This document shows, one piece after another, positions 50,836 through 60,012 of a DNA stretch of 64,000 nt (position 1 is the first letter of the stretch; each line of letters opens with the position of its first letter). The stretch is from Haloarcula rara (GTDB lineage: Archaea; Halobacteriota; Halobacteria; Halobacteriales; Haloarculaceae): the NCBI RefSeq assembly GCF_029338235.1, contig NZ_CP119785.1:1488001-1552000 (forward strand), written 5' to 3'. The notes beneath the pieces are model-generated. The model saw nothing but the letters and a program-made list of their open reading frames with translations. It had not been told where the DNA came from and ran no database searches. The position numbers and the translations under genes are program-made.

Positions 50836-52444
50836 CCGCACGCTGAGCGAGGCACAGCAACGATTGGTGAAGTTCGGCATCGCCTCCCTCGGGACCGTCC
50901 TCATCGCGGTCGCACCGACCCCGGAGGGGCTGTCGCTGGCTGGCCAGTACACGCTTGCGACGATGTTTTTCGCCGGGTCGCTGTGGGTGACTGGCACGCT
51001 GCCACTCGCTGTGACCGCGCTGTCGATTCCGGTGTTGCTCACCGGCACCGGGGTCTACGACAGCATGGACGCCGCACTCGTCGGGTTCGCGGACCACCTC
51101 ATCTTCCTGTTTATGGCGGGGTTCATGCTGGCAAACGCGCTCCAGAAGTACGACATCGACCGGCGGATCGCCCTGTACACCATGGCGAAGATGGGCAGCT
51201 CACCCCGTCGCCTGATCGGAGCCGTCATGATATCCACTGCGGGGCTGTCTATGTGGGTCTCGAACACGGCGACGACAGCGATGATGACACCGATCGCTGT
51301 CGGTGTCCTCGCGCAGGTCCTCAGCGGTGAGAAGGTCGCAGCCGTCGGTGACTCGGCCACAGACGAGACCACCTCTGGCGCGATGACGGACGGCGGAATC
51401 GGAACCGCTGACGACTTTACCAACATGCAGATCGGGATGTTGCTCGGGACGGCATACGCCGCCAGTATCGGCGGCGTCGGGACGATAATCGGGACGCCGC
51501 CAAACGCCGTGCTCGTCGGGCAGCTCAACGCGATTCTGGGATACGAGATCGGATTCGTCGACTGGCTGCTTATCGGTCTGCCGGTCGTGCTCGTCACGCT
51601 CCCCATCGTCTGGTATCTCCTCACGTACGTCCTGTACCCGCCACAGGTCGACAACGTGGACGATGCACAGGCACAGGCCCGGGCCTATCTCGACGAGGAG
51701 GACAGCCTCGACGCGCGGGGCCGACGTGTCGCGTACATCTTCGGGGCCACGGCCGGTCTCTGGGTGCTTGGCGGCCTCGGGACGTTCCTGTCCGGGTATC
51801 TGCCGGACGTGTGGATGACCACGCTCTTTGGCGGCGACGGGATGACGGTGTTCGGGGTCGAAGGGCATCAGGGGCTCCTCTACTACGTGATGGTCGGCGT
51901 GATGGCGATTCCCGCGCTCGTGCTCGCAGACACCATGGAGTGGGACGAACTCGTCGACATCGACTGGGGGACGCTGCTGCTGTTCGGTGGCGGTATCGCG
52001 CTCGCGGACGCGCTCGCGAACACCGGAACGACGGAGTGGATCGCCAACACGGTGTTCGGCGGGCTGACCGGGCTGCCGGTGCTTGTCATCATCGCCGCCG
52101 TTGTCCTGCTCGTCGTCTTCCTGACCGAGATGACCTCCAACACCGCGACGACGACCATCCTCGCGCCGATACTCATCGGCCTGGGTAGCGTCTTCGCGGC
52201 CACGCTCGGCCTGACGGAGTTCAAGACGGCCATCTTCCTGTCCGTCGCCGGAACCATCGCCGCCAGTTTCGCGTTCGCGTTACCGGTGGCGACCCCGCCA
52301 AACGCGATCGTCTTCGGGAGCGGCTACATCAAACAGGAGCACATGTTGCGAACCGGCGTGATTCTCAACATCATCATGACGGCGATACTGACGGGGCTTA
52401 TCTGGCTCCTCTTTACCTTCGTCTGGCCACACCTGCTCTGGTGA
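50828..52444 (+). CDS. DASS/SLC13-type sodium-coupled dicarboxylate or sulfate carrier
   Basis: 538 aa, about 11 membrane helices. Two SNT motifs that bind substrate and Na+: MWVSNTATTAMMTP (about 139) and TEMTSNTATTTIL (about 437), plus GGVGTIIGTPPNAVLVG and FALPVATPPNAIVFGSGY re-entrant-loop motifs. A charged cytoplasmic loop with alanine/threonine-rich insert (about 165-195) is present. Likely imports malate, succinate, fumarate or sulfate. Location before malic enzyme favours C4-dicarboxylates. Confidence 0.86.
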   Translation: MIHRTLSEAQQRLVKFGIASLGTVLIAVAPTPEGLSLAGQYTLATMFFAGSLWVTGTLPLAVTALSIPVLLTGTGVYDSMDAALVGFADHLIFLFMAGFMLANALQKYDIDRRIALYTMAKMGSSPRRLIGAVMISTAGLSMWVSNTATTAMMTPIAVGVLAQVLSGEKVAAVGDSATDETTSGAMTDGGIGTADDFTNMQIGMLLGTAYAASIGGVGTIIGTPPNAVLVGQLNAILGYEIGFVDWLLIGLPVVLVTLPIVWYLLTYVLYPPQVDNVDDAQAQARAYLDEEDSLDARGRRVAYIFGATAGLWVLGGLGTFLSGYLPDVWMTTLFGGDGMTVFGVEGHQGLLYYVMVGVMAIPALVLADTMEWDELVDIDWGTLLLFGGGIALADALANTGTTEWIANTVFGGLTGLPVLVIIAAVVLLVVFLTEMTSNTATTTILAPILIGLGSVFAATLGLTEFKTAIFLSVAGTIAASFAFALPVATPPNAIVFGSGYIKQEHMLRTGVILNIIMTAILTGLIWLLFTFVWPHLLW

Positions 52445-52482
52445 CGCGTGCGAATCTCTTGTCCGACGGATTCTCCTCTACG

Positions 52483-53700
52483 ATGACCCAGCACCGAACG
52501 ATTTCGCTCGTCTTCCTGTGGCAACTGGCCGCGAGTATCTGTTACTACGCCGTGTTCGCTGCCACACCGTTTCTCCGCGACGAATTCGGTCTGACCGGCA
52601 CGACGGTCGGCATCGTGGTGACGGTACTGACGCTCGGCTACGCGGTGTTTCTCCTCCCGCTCGGGGCGCTCACGGACCGCTACGGTGAACACCGCGTCCT
52701 CACTACGGGGCTCGTTGGCCTCGCCGGTGGCACACTGCTCGTCTCGCTCGCAGGGACGTACGCGACGTTGCTCGGGAGTGTCTTCGTCCTCGGTGCGCTG
52801 TACGGAACGGCGATGCCGGGCACGAACAAGGCGATATTCGACACCGTGCCGACCGGCCGGCAGAACCTCGCGACGGGCATCAAACAGGTCGGTGTCACCG
52901 CGGGAAGCGGCGTCAGCGCGGTCCTCCTGACGAACGTGGCCGCGGCCCGCTCCTGGGAGACCGGCTTTCACGTCGCCGGGGCCCTCGCCGTCGCAGTCGC
53001 GCTGCTGTTCGCTGTCACCTACACCCCGGCGACGACGGACCGAGCGATGGCGTTTCCCGACTTCCGGGCCCTGCTTCGAAACCGGCCGTACCGGTCGCTC
53101 TGTCTCGCGGGGTGGTTCCTCGGTGCGGCGCTGTTTACCACCGTCGGCTACACGATACTCTACCTCGAGGCGTCGGTCGGCCTGTCGGTCGCAATAAGCG
53201 GCCTCGTCCTCGCCGGGCTCCAGGTGTCCGGCAGTGTCGGCCGACTCCTCACCGGCTGGCTGAGCGACACGTTGCCCGGGGAGCCGCGCCGACGTATCGG
53301 CGCGATTCTCACCGTCCAGGCACTCGGGAGCAGTGGCCTGTTCGTGGCCGTCGCGTTCGTCGACCGGCGACTCACGGCGATAGCGGCGTTCGTAACGCTC
53401 GGGTTCTTCGTTCTCGGGTGCACCGGCGTCTACTACTCCTGTATGGCGACGCTCGTCCCGACCGAGAAGATGGGCGGTGCGACGGCCGGCGGGCAGCTGG
53501 CACTCACGTCCGGGGCGCTTCTCGCACCGCCGGCGTTTGGCTTTCTCGGGGACGCTGTCGGCTATCGAGCGAGCTGGCTGCTGCTTGCCGGACTGACGGC
53601 GGTCGCTGCGGTTTTCGTCGTTCGCGTCGTTCGCACGCCCGCTCCGAACCGCGCTGGGAGCGGTGAAACAGCCTGTTGCGGTAGTTCGTCCGACGACTAG
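52483..53700 (+). CDS. MFS transporter, carboxylate-type
   Basis: 405 aa from ATG 52483 (GTG 52441, overlapping the DASS stop, would add 14 residues). Twelve helices; loop 2-3 LPLGALTDRYGEHRVLTTGL is a variant of motif A. The GTKQ-like IKQVGVTAGSG of NarK/OxlT-like members is present near residue 125. A second carrier directly downstream of the DASS gene, perhaps exporting or importing another organic acid of the same pathway. C-terminus has a short CCGSSSDD tail. Confidence 0.78.
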   Translation: MTQHRTISLVFLWQLAASICYYAVFAATPFLRDEFGLTGTTVGIVVTVLTLGYAVFLLPLGALTDRYGEHRVLTTGLVGLAGGTLLVSLAGTYATLLGSVFVLGALYGTAMPGTNKAIFDTVPTGRQNLATGIKQVGVTAGSGVSAVLLTNVAAARSWETGFHVAGALAVAVALLFAVTYTPATTDRAMAFPDFRALLRNRPYRSLCLAGWFLGAALFTTVGYTILYLEASVGLSVAISGLVLAGLQVSGSVGRLLTGWLSDTLPGEPRRRIGAILTVQALGSSGLFVAVAFVDRRLTAIAAFVTLGFFVLGCTGVYYSCMATLVPTEKMGGATAGGQLALTSGALLAPPAFGFLGDAVGYRASWLLLAGLTAVAAVFVVRVVRTPAPNRAGSGETACCGSSSDD

Positions 53701-53724
53701 GACTCACAACGGAGACAGAACACA

Positions 53725-55992
53725 GTGACACTCGACGAAGACGCACTCGAATATCACCGACGGTCGCCGTCGGGAAAGGTAGCGATTTCGACGACCAAAT
53801 CGACCAACACACAGCGGGACCTCTCGCTCGCGTACTCGCCCGGTGTGGCGGCGCCCTGTCGGGAGATAGACGAGGACGGGACCCGGGCCTACGACTACAC
53901 GGCGAAGGGGAACCTCGTCGGCGTCGTCTCGAACGGGTCGGCCGTACTCGGGCTCGGTGACATCGGCGCGCAGGCGTCGAAGCCGGTGATGGAGGGCAAA
54001 GGCGTCCTCTTCAAGCGCTTCGCCGATATCGACGTCTTCGACATCGAACTGGAACTCGACGACCCCGACGCGTTCGTCCAGGCAGTTGCGGCCATGGAGT
54101 CGACCTTCGGCGGTATCAACCTCGAAGACATCAGCGCGCCCGACTGCTTCGAGATAGAACAGCGCCTGGGCGAGCGGATGGATATCCCCGTCTTCCACGA
54201 CGACCAGCACGGGACCGCGATAATTTCCGGCGCGGCACTGCTCAACGCCGCCGAAATCGTCGGCAAGGATCTCTCGGAACTGCAGGTCACGTTCGCCGGG
54301 GCGGGGGCGGCCGCGACGGCGACGGCCCGATTTTACGTCTCACTCGGGATTCCACGTGAGAACATCACGATGTGTGACGAAGACGGGGTGCTCTCGGAGC
54401 GACGCGCCCGTGCCGACGAGCTCAGCGAGTACACCGACCCCTTCGCCCGCGGGGTCGAGGACGGCGACCTCGCGGACGCGATGGCCGGTGCGGACGTCTT
54501 CGTCGGGCTCTCAGTCGGCGGCATCGTCAGCCCGGATATGGTCCGTTCGATGGCGCCCGACCCCATCATCTTCGCGATGGCCAACCCGGAGCCCGAGATA
54601 GCGTACGAGACGGCGAAAGCGGCCCGGGAGGACACGGTCATCATGGCCACTGGACGGTCAGACTACCCCAATCAGGTTAACAACGTCCTCGGCTTCCCCT
54701 TTATATTCCGTGGCGCGCTCGACGTGCGTGCAACCGAAATCAACGAGCCGATGAAACGCGCGGCGGCGAAAGCGCTTGCGAAGCTCGCCCGGGAAGACGT
54801 CCCCGATGCGGTGGTCAAGGCCTACGACGACGACGTGTTGCAGTTCGGCCCCGACTATCTCATCCCGAAGCCGCTCGACCAGCGGGTCCTCTACGAGGTG
54901 ACGCCGGCGGTCGCGGAGGCGGCGATGGAGAGCGGTACGGCGCGCCGCGAACTCGACCTCGACGACTACCGCGAGCAGCTGGAGGCCCGGCTGGGCAAAT
55001 CCCGCGAGATGATGCGTGTCGTGCTCAACAAGGCGAAGTCGGAGCCGAAGCGGGTCGCTCTCGCGGAGGGGGAAGACGAGAAGATAATCCGGGCGGCGAG
55101 CCGGATGTCCGAGGACGGCATCGCCGACCCCGTCCTCGTCGGGGCGGCGTCGGACATCCGCCGGACAGTCGGCGAGCTCGGGCTGGACTTCGAGCCAGTC
55201 GTCGCAGACCCGACCGGCCCCGAGTGGGACCACTACGCCGAGCAACTGTACCAGCGCCGACGGCGGGACGGCCTCACGCAGCGAGAAGCGACCGAACTCG
55301 TCCGCAGTGACCCCGACTATTTCGCCAGTATGATGGTCGAGATGGACGACGCCGACGCGATGCTCAGCGGGCTCACACACCAGTATCCGTCCGCACTCCG
55401 TCCGCCGCTGGAGGTCATTGGCACCGCCGACGACGCCGACTACGCCGCCGGCGTCTACATGCTGACGTTCCGGAACCGGGTCATCTTCTGTGCGGACACG
55501 ACAGTGAACCTCGACCCGTCACCGGAGGTGCTGGCGGAGGTGACCAAACACACCGCAGAGCTCGCCCGTCGGTTCAACGTCGAACCGCGCGCGGCGCTGC
55601 TCTCGTATTCGGACTTCGGGAGCGTCGATAACGACGGGGCCGCGAAACCACGGGACGCCGTCTCGATACTCCACGAGGACCCACAGGTCGAGTTCGACGT
55701 CGACGGCGAGATGCAGGCCGACACCGCCGTCGTCGAGGAGATGCTCGCCGGGACCTACGGCTTCGCGGACCTCGATGGCCCCGCGAACGTCCTCATCTTC
55801 CCGAACCTCGAAGCGGGGAACATCGGCTACAAGCTCCTCCAGCGCCTGGGCGGCGCCGAGGCCATCGGCCCGATGCTCGTCGGGATGGACAAGCCGGCCC
55901 ACGTCCTCCAGCGCGGTGACGAGGTCAAGGACATCGTCAACCTCGCCGCCGTCGCCGTCGCCGACGCCCAACACCGGGACAGCGACGACTAG
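53725..55992 (+). CDS. maeB: NAD(P)-dependent malic enzyme fused to a phosphotransacetylase-like domain
   Basis: 755 aa from GTG 53725. Malic-enzyme part (1-430): [19 protein letters not shown], metal-binding [11 protein letters not shown], Rossmann [17 protein letters not shown] and [19 protein letters not shown]-terminal PTA/PTB-like domain (435-755), which in MaeB proteins is regulatory and binds acetyl-CoA. It decarboxylates malate to pyruvate, giving NADPH. It lies 24 bp after the MFS stop, so likely in one operon with the two carriers. Confidence 0.9.
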   Translation: MTLDEDALEYHRRSPSGKVAISTTKSTNTQRDLSLAYSPGVAAPCREIDEDGTRAYDYTAKGNLVGVVSNGSAVLGLGDIGAQASKPVMEGKGVLFKRFADIDVFDIELELDDPDAFVQAVAAMESTFGGINLEDISAPDCFEIEQRLGERMDIPVFHDDQHGTAIISGAALLNAAEIVGKDLSELQVTFAGAGAAATATARFYVSLGIPRENITMCDEDGVLSERRARADELSEYTDPFARGVEDGDLADAMAGADVFVGLSVGGIVSPDMVRSMAPDPIIFAMANPEPEIAYETAKAAREDTVIMATGRSDYPNQVNNVLGFPFIFRGALDVRATEINEPMKRAAAKALAKLAREDVPDAVVKAYDDDVLQFGPDYLIPKPLDQRVLYEVTPAVAEAAMESGTARRELDLDDYREQLEARLGKSREMMRVVLNKAKSEPKRVALAEGEDEKIIRAASRMSEDGIADPVLVGAASDIRRTVGELGLDFEPVVADPTGPEWDHYAEQLYQRRRRDGLTQREATELVRSDPDYFASMMVEMDDADAMLSGLTHQYPSALRPPLEVIGTADDADYAAGVYMLTFRNRVIFCADTTVNLDPSPEVLAEVTKHTAELARRFNVEPRAALLSYSDFGSVDNDGAAKPRDAVSILHEDPQVEFDVDGEMQADTAVVEEMLAGTYGFADLDGPANVLIFPNLEAGNIGYKLLQRLGGAEAIGPMLVGMDKPAHVLQRGDEVKDIVNLAAVAVADAQHRDSDD

Positions 55993-56054
55993 CCGTTGGA
56001 CCGCCCCGAACGCAGTTTCGACACTGAAGCACCGGTACGTTTACCTTCCGGCCG

Positions 56055-56071
56055 ATGTATCAATGATACAT
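56055..56071 (+). promoter_or_regulatory. Palindromic operator ATGTATC-AAT-GATACAT at the uspA start
   Basis: 7-bp perfect inverted repeat with the same 15-mer core as at 50821-50835. It lies directly on the uspA ATG (56070) and about 10-25 bp downstream of a TATA-like GTACGTTTACC (about 56036-56046), fitting a repressor site over the transcription start. Confidence 0.7.
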
Positions 56072-56513
56072 GGCGCTCGAAACAGTGCTCCTCGTCGGTC
56101 GGCCCGGCGACGAGGGCCACGGCGCGAAGCTCGCAGAGGCGGCAATCGAGATAGCGAAGCCGGCCGGGGCCCGCGTAATCGTCGGCCAGATATTCACCGA
56201 CGAGGAATACGACACCGCTCTCACGAGTCTGGGCATCGAAGACGAGACCGGGGACCGCTCCGAGGAGATAGCGCTCGAACACGGGATATTCAGTTCGATG
56301 GTCGCCCGGCTGGACGACGAGGGCGTCGACTACGACCTGCGAACTGCCGTCGGCCGACACAAAAGTAGCATCGTCGACCTGGCAGCCGAGGCGGACCTCC
56401 TCGTCATCGGTGGCACGAAGCGGTCACCGGCGGGGAAAGCGGTTTTCGGGTCGTCGACCCAGGACGTCCTCCTCGAAGCGCCCTGCCCGGTGGTGTTTGT
56501 CCGCCGAGAATGA
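56070..56513 (+). CDS. Universal stress protein UspA
   Basis: 147 aa, MALETVLLVGRPGDEG..., with the ATP-binding loop GGTKRSPAGKAVFGSSTQDVLLEAPCPVVFV (G2xG9xGS/T-type) near the C-terminus. It is a small cytoplasmic Rossmann-like regulator that changes activity under energy or osmotic stress. Shares its operator sequence with the DASS gene, so it is probably regulated together with the dicarboxylate module. The +7 ATG at 56063 is out of frame. Confidence 0.85.
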   Translation: MALETVLLVGRPGDEGHGAKLAEAAIEIAKPAGARVIVGQIFTDEEYDTALTSLGIEDETGDRSEEIALEHGIFSSMVARLDDEGVDYDLRTAVGRHKSSIVDLAAEADLLVIGGTKRSPAGKAVFGSSTQDVLLEAPCPVVFVRRE

Positions 56514-56543
56514 CCGCCATGGTACGCCGGACTCCTGTCCCCG

Positions 56544-57596
56544 ATGTCGTCTGACGACCTCGAAGCGGCGCTCGACGGGCTCGTCTCGCGGTTCAACCTC
56601 GGCGAGTACGAGATAACCGCGTATCTGGCGGTGCTCCAGCACGGTGAGCTGACCGCCTCGGAGATAGCCGACCGGACGGACATCCCCCAGCCCCGGGTGT
56701 ACGACACCGTCCGGAGTCTCGGGGACGTCGGGCTGGTCGAACTCAAGGAGTCCCGACCGATGAAAGTGCTCGCGCTGGACCCGCGGTCGGCGTTCGGGGA
56801 CATCCAGGACTCCCTCGACAACCTGGTCTCGGACCTCTCCGCTCGCTACACCGCGCCGGCCCGCGAGCCCGAAGCCGTCTCCCTGGTCAAATCGCGGCCG
56901 ACCATCCTGCGCTATCTGGCGGACATCATCGACGCTGCCGAGTACGAACTCCTGCTGTCGCTGACACCCGACCTGCTCTCTCGCTTCGAGGAGAACCTGC
57001 GGCGCCGACGGGCGGCCGGTATCGCGACCGAAATCCTGCTGTCGCCGGCCGCCGACGCGCCCGAGCCAGCCGAGTTCGACTACGACGCCGTCGCAACCAC
57101 CGTGAAGGGGCGCCGGGGTATCACGACCCCCGTGGTGGCCGTCGCTGACGGGGACTACTCGATGTACGCCACCCGGGAGTCGGTCCGGGGCAACAACGAC
57201 CGCTACGGCGTCATCTTCAACCGCACCGAGCTCGGCTTTCTGGTCTCGGGCTTTCTCAACACCGTCCTCTGGACGACAGCGGAGCCCATCGCGACCGACG
57301 ACTCGGAACGCTCGTTCCCGCGCCGCTACGGGACCATCAGGCGGTGTATCTCCGACCTCGCCGCGCTGGAGGGGGCGTTCCACGCGACCATCGAAGGCCG
57401 GGACGTCCAGTCGGGCGAGCACTGGGTGGTCGAGGGCCGGGTCGGCGAGGTATCCTTCGGCCCGAACCGCGAGGTCGCGACGCTCGTCGTCGAGACCGAG
57501 GACGGCCCGGTCGACGTCGGCGGCCAGGTCGCCGCTTACGAGGACATCGAGGCCTACGAAATCAGGGTCGGTCGGGGTGACCCACCGGGCGCGTAG
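56544..57596 (+). CDS. trmB: TrmB-family sugar-responsive transcription regulator
   Basis: 350 aa. N-terminal winged helix (residues 15-85: FNLGEYEITAYLAVLQHGELTASEIADRTDIPQPRVYDTV), the short helical linker, then the TrmB ligand-binding domain (about 110-350) with LLLSLTPDLLSRFEENLRRRRAAG and YGVIFNRTELGFLVSGF. In Halobacterium TrmB responds to glucose and controls glycolytic and gluconeogenic genes. Being next to malic enzyme and pckA fits this role; its own site was not found. Confidence 0.87.
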   Translation: MSSDDLEAALDGLVSRFNLGEYEITAYLAVLQHGELTASEIADRTDIPQPRVYDTVRSLGDVGLVELKESRPMKVLALDPRSAFGDIQDSLDNLVSDLSARYTAPAREPEAVSLVKSRPTILRYLADIIDAAEYELLLSLTPDLLSRFEENLRRRRAAGIATEILLSPAADAPEPAEFDYDAVATTVKGRRGITTPVVAVADGDYSMYATRESVRGNNDRYGVIFNRTELGFLVSGFLNTVLWTTAEPIATDDSERSFPRRYGTIRRCISDLAALEGAFHATIEGRDVQSGEHWVVEGRVGEVSFGPNREVATLVVETEDGPVDVGGQVAAYEDIEAYEIRVGRGDPPGA

Positions 57597-57639
57597 CGGC
57601 GCTCTCTCGACACACCGTCCGCCGCCCCTGCGGGAACCA

Positions 57640-58671
57640 TCACCCCTCGACCGGCGGGGCCCGCCCGACGCAGCTCGGCGTCCCGTCCGCGCCCACCACC
57701 GGCCACCCCTCGCGCCAGCGAATCCGGTCGAGCATGAGGACCCGCCGCGGCGTCGCCCCGACCCACGCCCTGCCCCCGACGTAGGCGTGATAGTGCAGCC
57801 ACCAGCCGCCCGCTGCGTCCCGGACCACCGCACAGTGGCCGGGTCCGGGAAACGCCTGGTCGCCCTGCAGGACGGTCGTCCCAGTCGCGCCGTCGGCCGT
57901 GAGCCGGTCCCCAGCGCGGTTCCGGTACGGGCCACGTAGCTCCTCGGCCCGCCCCACGACGACGTGGTAGGTGCTCTCGGCGCCCGCACAGCAGGTCCCA
58001 CGCGACCCGAAAAAGTAGAACTGGCCGTCGCGCTCGACGACGTAGGGCGCCTCGACGCCCTCGCCCGCTATCTGGAACGTCTCGCCCGCAGTCGAGAGGC
58101 CGTCGTCGGCCAGCCGGACGCCGTAGATACCCCGATGGCTCCCCCAGAACAGGGTGGGAGTCTCGCCCTCGAACAGCATCGGGTCGATGGCGTTGGGAAC
58201 GCCGACGGCTTCGCTCCGGAAGAGGCCGCCCCGGGGCTCGAAGGGACCGGCGGGGTCTGACGCAGTCGCGACACCGATGCCCGGGTTGTCGGCGCCGAAC
58301 TCCGAGTCGGCGTAATAGAGGCGGCTCCGGCCATCGTGTCGGCCGACGCCGGGCGCCCACAGCCCCCGATAGCGCGACCACGCCGGCTCCGTCTCGAAGG
58401 CGGGTCCGACCGACTCCCAGTCGACGAGGTTCGGCGACCGTAGTACGGGTATCAGCTGGCGCTCGATGCCGTCAGGCCCCCACTGGTGGTAGGTCCCGTA
58501 GGCGTAGTAGCTCTCCCCGACCCGGCACACGTCGGGGTCCGGGAAGACCCGGTCGTAGACCGGATTGTGGTAGGTCGCTGCCGACTGTCCCGCTCGCCGG
58601 ACAGTCCCGACGAGGGCCGCGCCGACCAGCCCGACAGTGCCGACGCCGGCGAGCAGTTCGCGCCGGTTCAC
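57640..58671 (-). CDS. GH43-like glycosidase, Tat-exported
   Basis: 343 aa. N-terminal MNRRELLAGVGTVGLVGAALVG is a Tat-type signal (RR plus LAGVG). The five-bladed beta-propeller of GH43 begins YHNPVYDRVFPDPDVCRVGESYYAYGTY, in which the Asp of FPDPD is the catalytic base; RGLWAPGVGRHDG, DPMLFEG and EGVEAPYVVERDGQFYFF are the other conserved blades, the last containing the acid Glu. It probably hydrolyses arabinan- or xylan-type substrates outside the cell. The catalytic set appears intact. Confidence 0.8.
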   Translation of the reverse strand: MNRRELLAGVGTVGLVGAALVGTVRRAGQSAATYHNPVYDRVFPDPDVCRVGESYYAYGTYHQWGPDGIERQLIPVLRSPNLVDWESVGPAFETEPAWSRYRGLWAPGVGRHDGRSRLYYADSEFGADNPGIGVATASDPAGPFEPRGGLFRSEAVGVPNAIDPMLFEGETPTLFWGSHRGIYGVRLADDGLSTAGETFQIAGEGVEAPYVVERDGQFYFFGSRGTCCAGAESTYHVVVGRAEELRGPYRNRAGDRLTADGATGTTVLQGDQAFPGPGHCAVVRDAAGGWWLHYHAYVGGRAWVGATPRRVLMLDRIRWREGWPVVGADGTPSCVGRAPPVEG

Positions 58672-58772
58672 ACCGGAGCTTCGCTAACGGGTGAAAAAAG
58701 GGCGCTGCCGGCGTTTGCAACGCGTTTCTACGGTCGCGCAGTCGTCGGTCGTCGTGGGGCGAGTCGCCGCTG

Positions 58773-58798
58773 TGCGATGGCGGCCCACACCACTGGGG
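58773..58798 (+). repeat. 26-bp direct repeat, left copy
   Basis: TGCGATGGCGGCCCACACC followed by ACTGGGG (26 bp). A copy with two mismatches lies at 62997-63022. Both lie in short intergenic DNA beside genes; similarity stops abruptly on both sides. Confidence 0.5.
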
Positions 58799-58856
58799 GG
58801 ACCGTTCGTCCGGTCTTCCGCGCGCGAGAACAGACACCGGAGTGCCCCGGTACGTG

Positions 58857-59049
58857 CTATCCAACCACCAATTCAGTACGTCTCTGGCCGCCTTCGAGAA
58901 TCCCGAAGCTTTCCCTGGCGCGACACTCCCGGTTGCACTCCTGGTCGGTGACCTCTCCGAGCACGCCCTCGTCTTGCAGGGTCTCGATGGCTCGGCACGC
59001 GGTCGACCGCGTCTCTCGCGCCCGCTCAGGTACAGGCGTGGGCAGCCTG
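58857..59049 (-). pseudogene. Fragment of a Fic/wHTH-type protein C-terminus
   Basis: On the minus strand, starting after the next gene's stop, an open frame reads LPTPVPERARETRSTACRAIETLQDEGVLGEVTDQECN... to a TAG at 58857-58859. It resembles the C-terminal winged helix of Fic-family proteins (TR-TA-RAIETL--GVL-EVTG--RNR-YRA-E). No start codon or Fic motif (HPFxxGNGR) is present, so this is a relic. The rest of 58672-58856 has no recognisable content apart from the 26-bp repeat. Confidence 0.5.
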
Positions 59050-59922
59050 CTAGCCGTCCGCTCTTGTCTCTCCCCCGTCGTACTCGACGTCGGTGACGCG
59101 GCCCTCCCACGCCCGCAGGTCGCCCTCGGGGAGTCCCCAGACCACCTCGCCCGACAGCGGGATTCGCAGGCCGTCTCGGCGCTGATACTCGTCCCACTGG
59201 CCCGTCCACGGCGTCCGTTCGAACCCGTCCTCGACGCGTCGGTAGCGCTCGCCCTCGACCCGCCGCACCTCGTCGCTGTCGAACGCGAACGTCAGCGAGG
59301 CCGAGACGCCGCCACACTCGACGGTCGCCTCGGCCGTCCGGTCGTCCACCGGTTCCCACTGGACGCCCTCCCGCGGGAGCAGCGCCGTGGGATACCACAC
59401 CGCCTCGGCGAGATAGCGCTGGAGCTGTGCCTCGACCAGCGCCGGACTCGTCCCGGTGCCATCGAGCGGGACGACCCCCCACAGCGAGACGGTCCCAGCG
59501 CCCTCGCCGTCACGGAAGCTATCCCGTACCGAGACGGTGACCAGCGGCGCAAACCGAACGGTCGCGTCCCACAGGAACCCCGGCGGGGAGACCGTGACGT
59601 GATGGGTCGCCGAGAACGGGTACCACGGCGAGGTCGCATCTCCGGTACGCAACCGGCCGGTCTGCTCGATTCGCGCCGTGTCGACGAGCGCTCGCCCCTC
59701 GGGAATCACGCTTTGCAGGTACCGACGGACTGGCGTCGGCAGCCCCTCGAAAGCGGCCGGGCTGAACGTTTCTTCCCGGCCCGTCGTCGCCTCTCGTTCG
59801 AGTGCGGCGACCCGCTGGCTCGACCGACGGGCTCGAAGGCGGCGGGCGGCGAGCATCCCTGTCAGGAGGACGCCCGCTCCGACGGCCACGCGCTTCGGCG
59901 TCCGGCTGTACTGCATAGCCAT
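59050..59922 (-). CDS. DUF6544 (DUF6920)-like protein
   Basis: 290 aa from ATG 59922. N-terminal hydrophobic anchor (about 10-30) then GLPTPVRRYLQSVIPEGRALVDTARIEQTGRLRTG, the LPxPVxRYL motif of the DUF6544 family, followed by a beta-rich domain (TVSVRDSFRDGEGAGTVSLWG, YLAEAVWYPTALLPREGVQW, LTFAFDSDEVRRVEGERYR). Membrane-anchored lipid- or sterol-binding-like fold is suspected in the family but no function is established. Confidence 0.75.
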   Translation of the reverse strand: MAMQYSRTPKRVAVGAGVLLTGMLAARRLRARRSSQRVAALEREATTGREETFSPAAFEGLPTPVRRYLQSVIPEGRALVDTARIEQTGRLRTGDATSPWYPFSATHHVTVSPPGFLWDATVRFAPLVTVSVRDSFRDGEGAGTVSLWGVVPLDGTGTSPALVEAQLQRYLAEAVWYPTALLPREGVQWEPVDDRTAEATVECGGVSASLTFAFDSDEVRRVEGERYRRVEDGFERTPWTGQWDEYQRRDGLRIPLSGEVVWGLPEGDLRAWEGRVTDVEYDGGETRADG

Positions 59923-60012
59923 CGGTTGGTCGCTCGACCTGAAGAAGATTCACCCGCGCCGCCGGTCACCCTCTCCCGGAACCGCCTCACCCAGCGCCGC
60001 GCCGGCTGTCAG

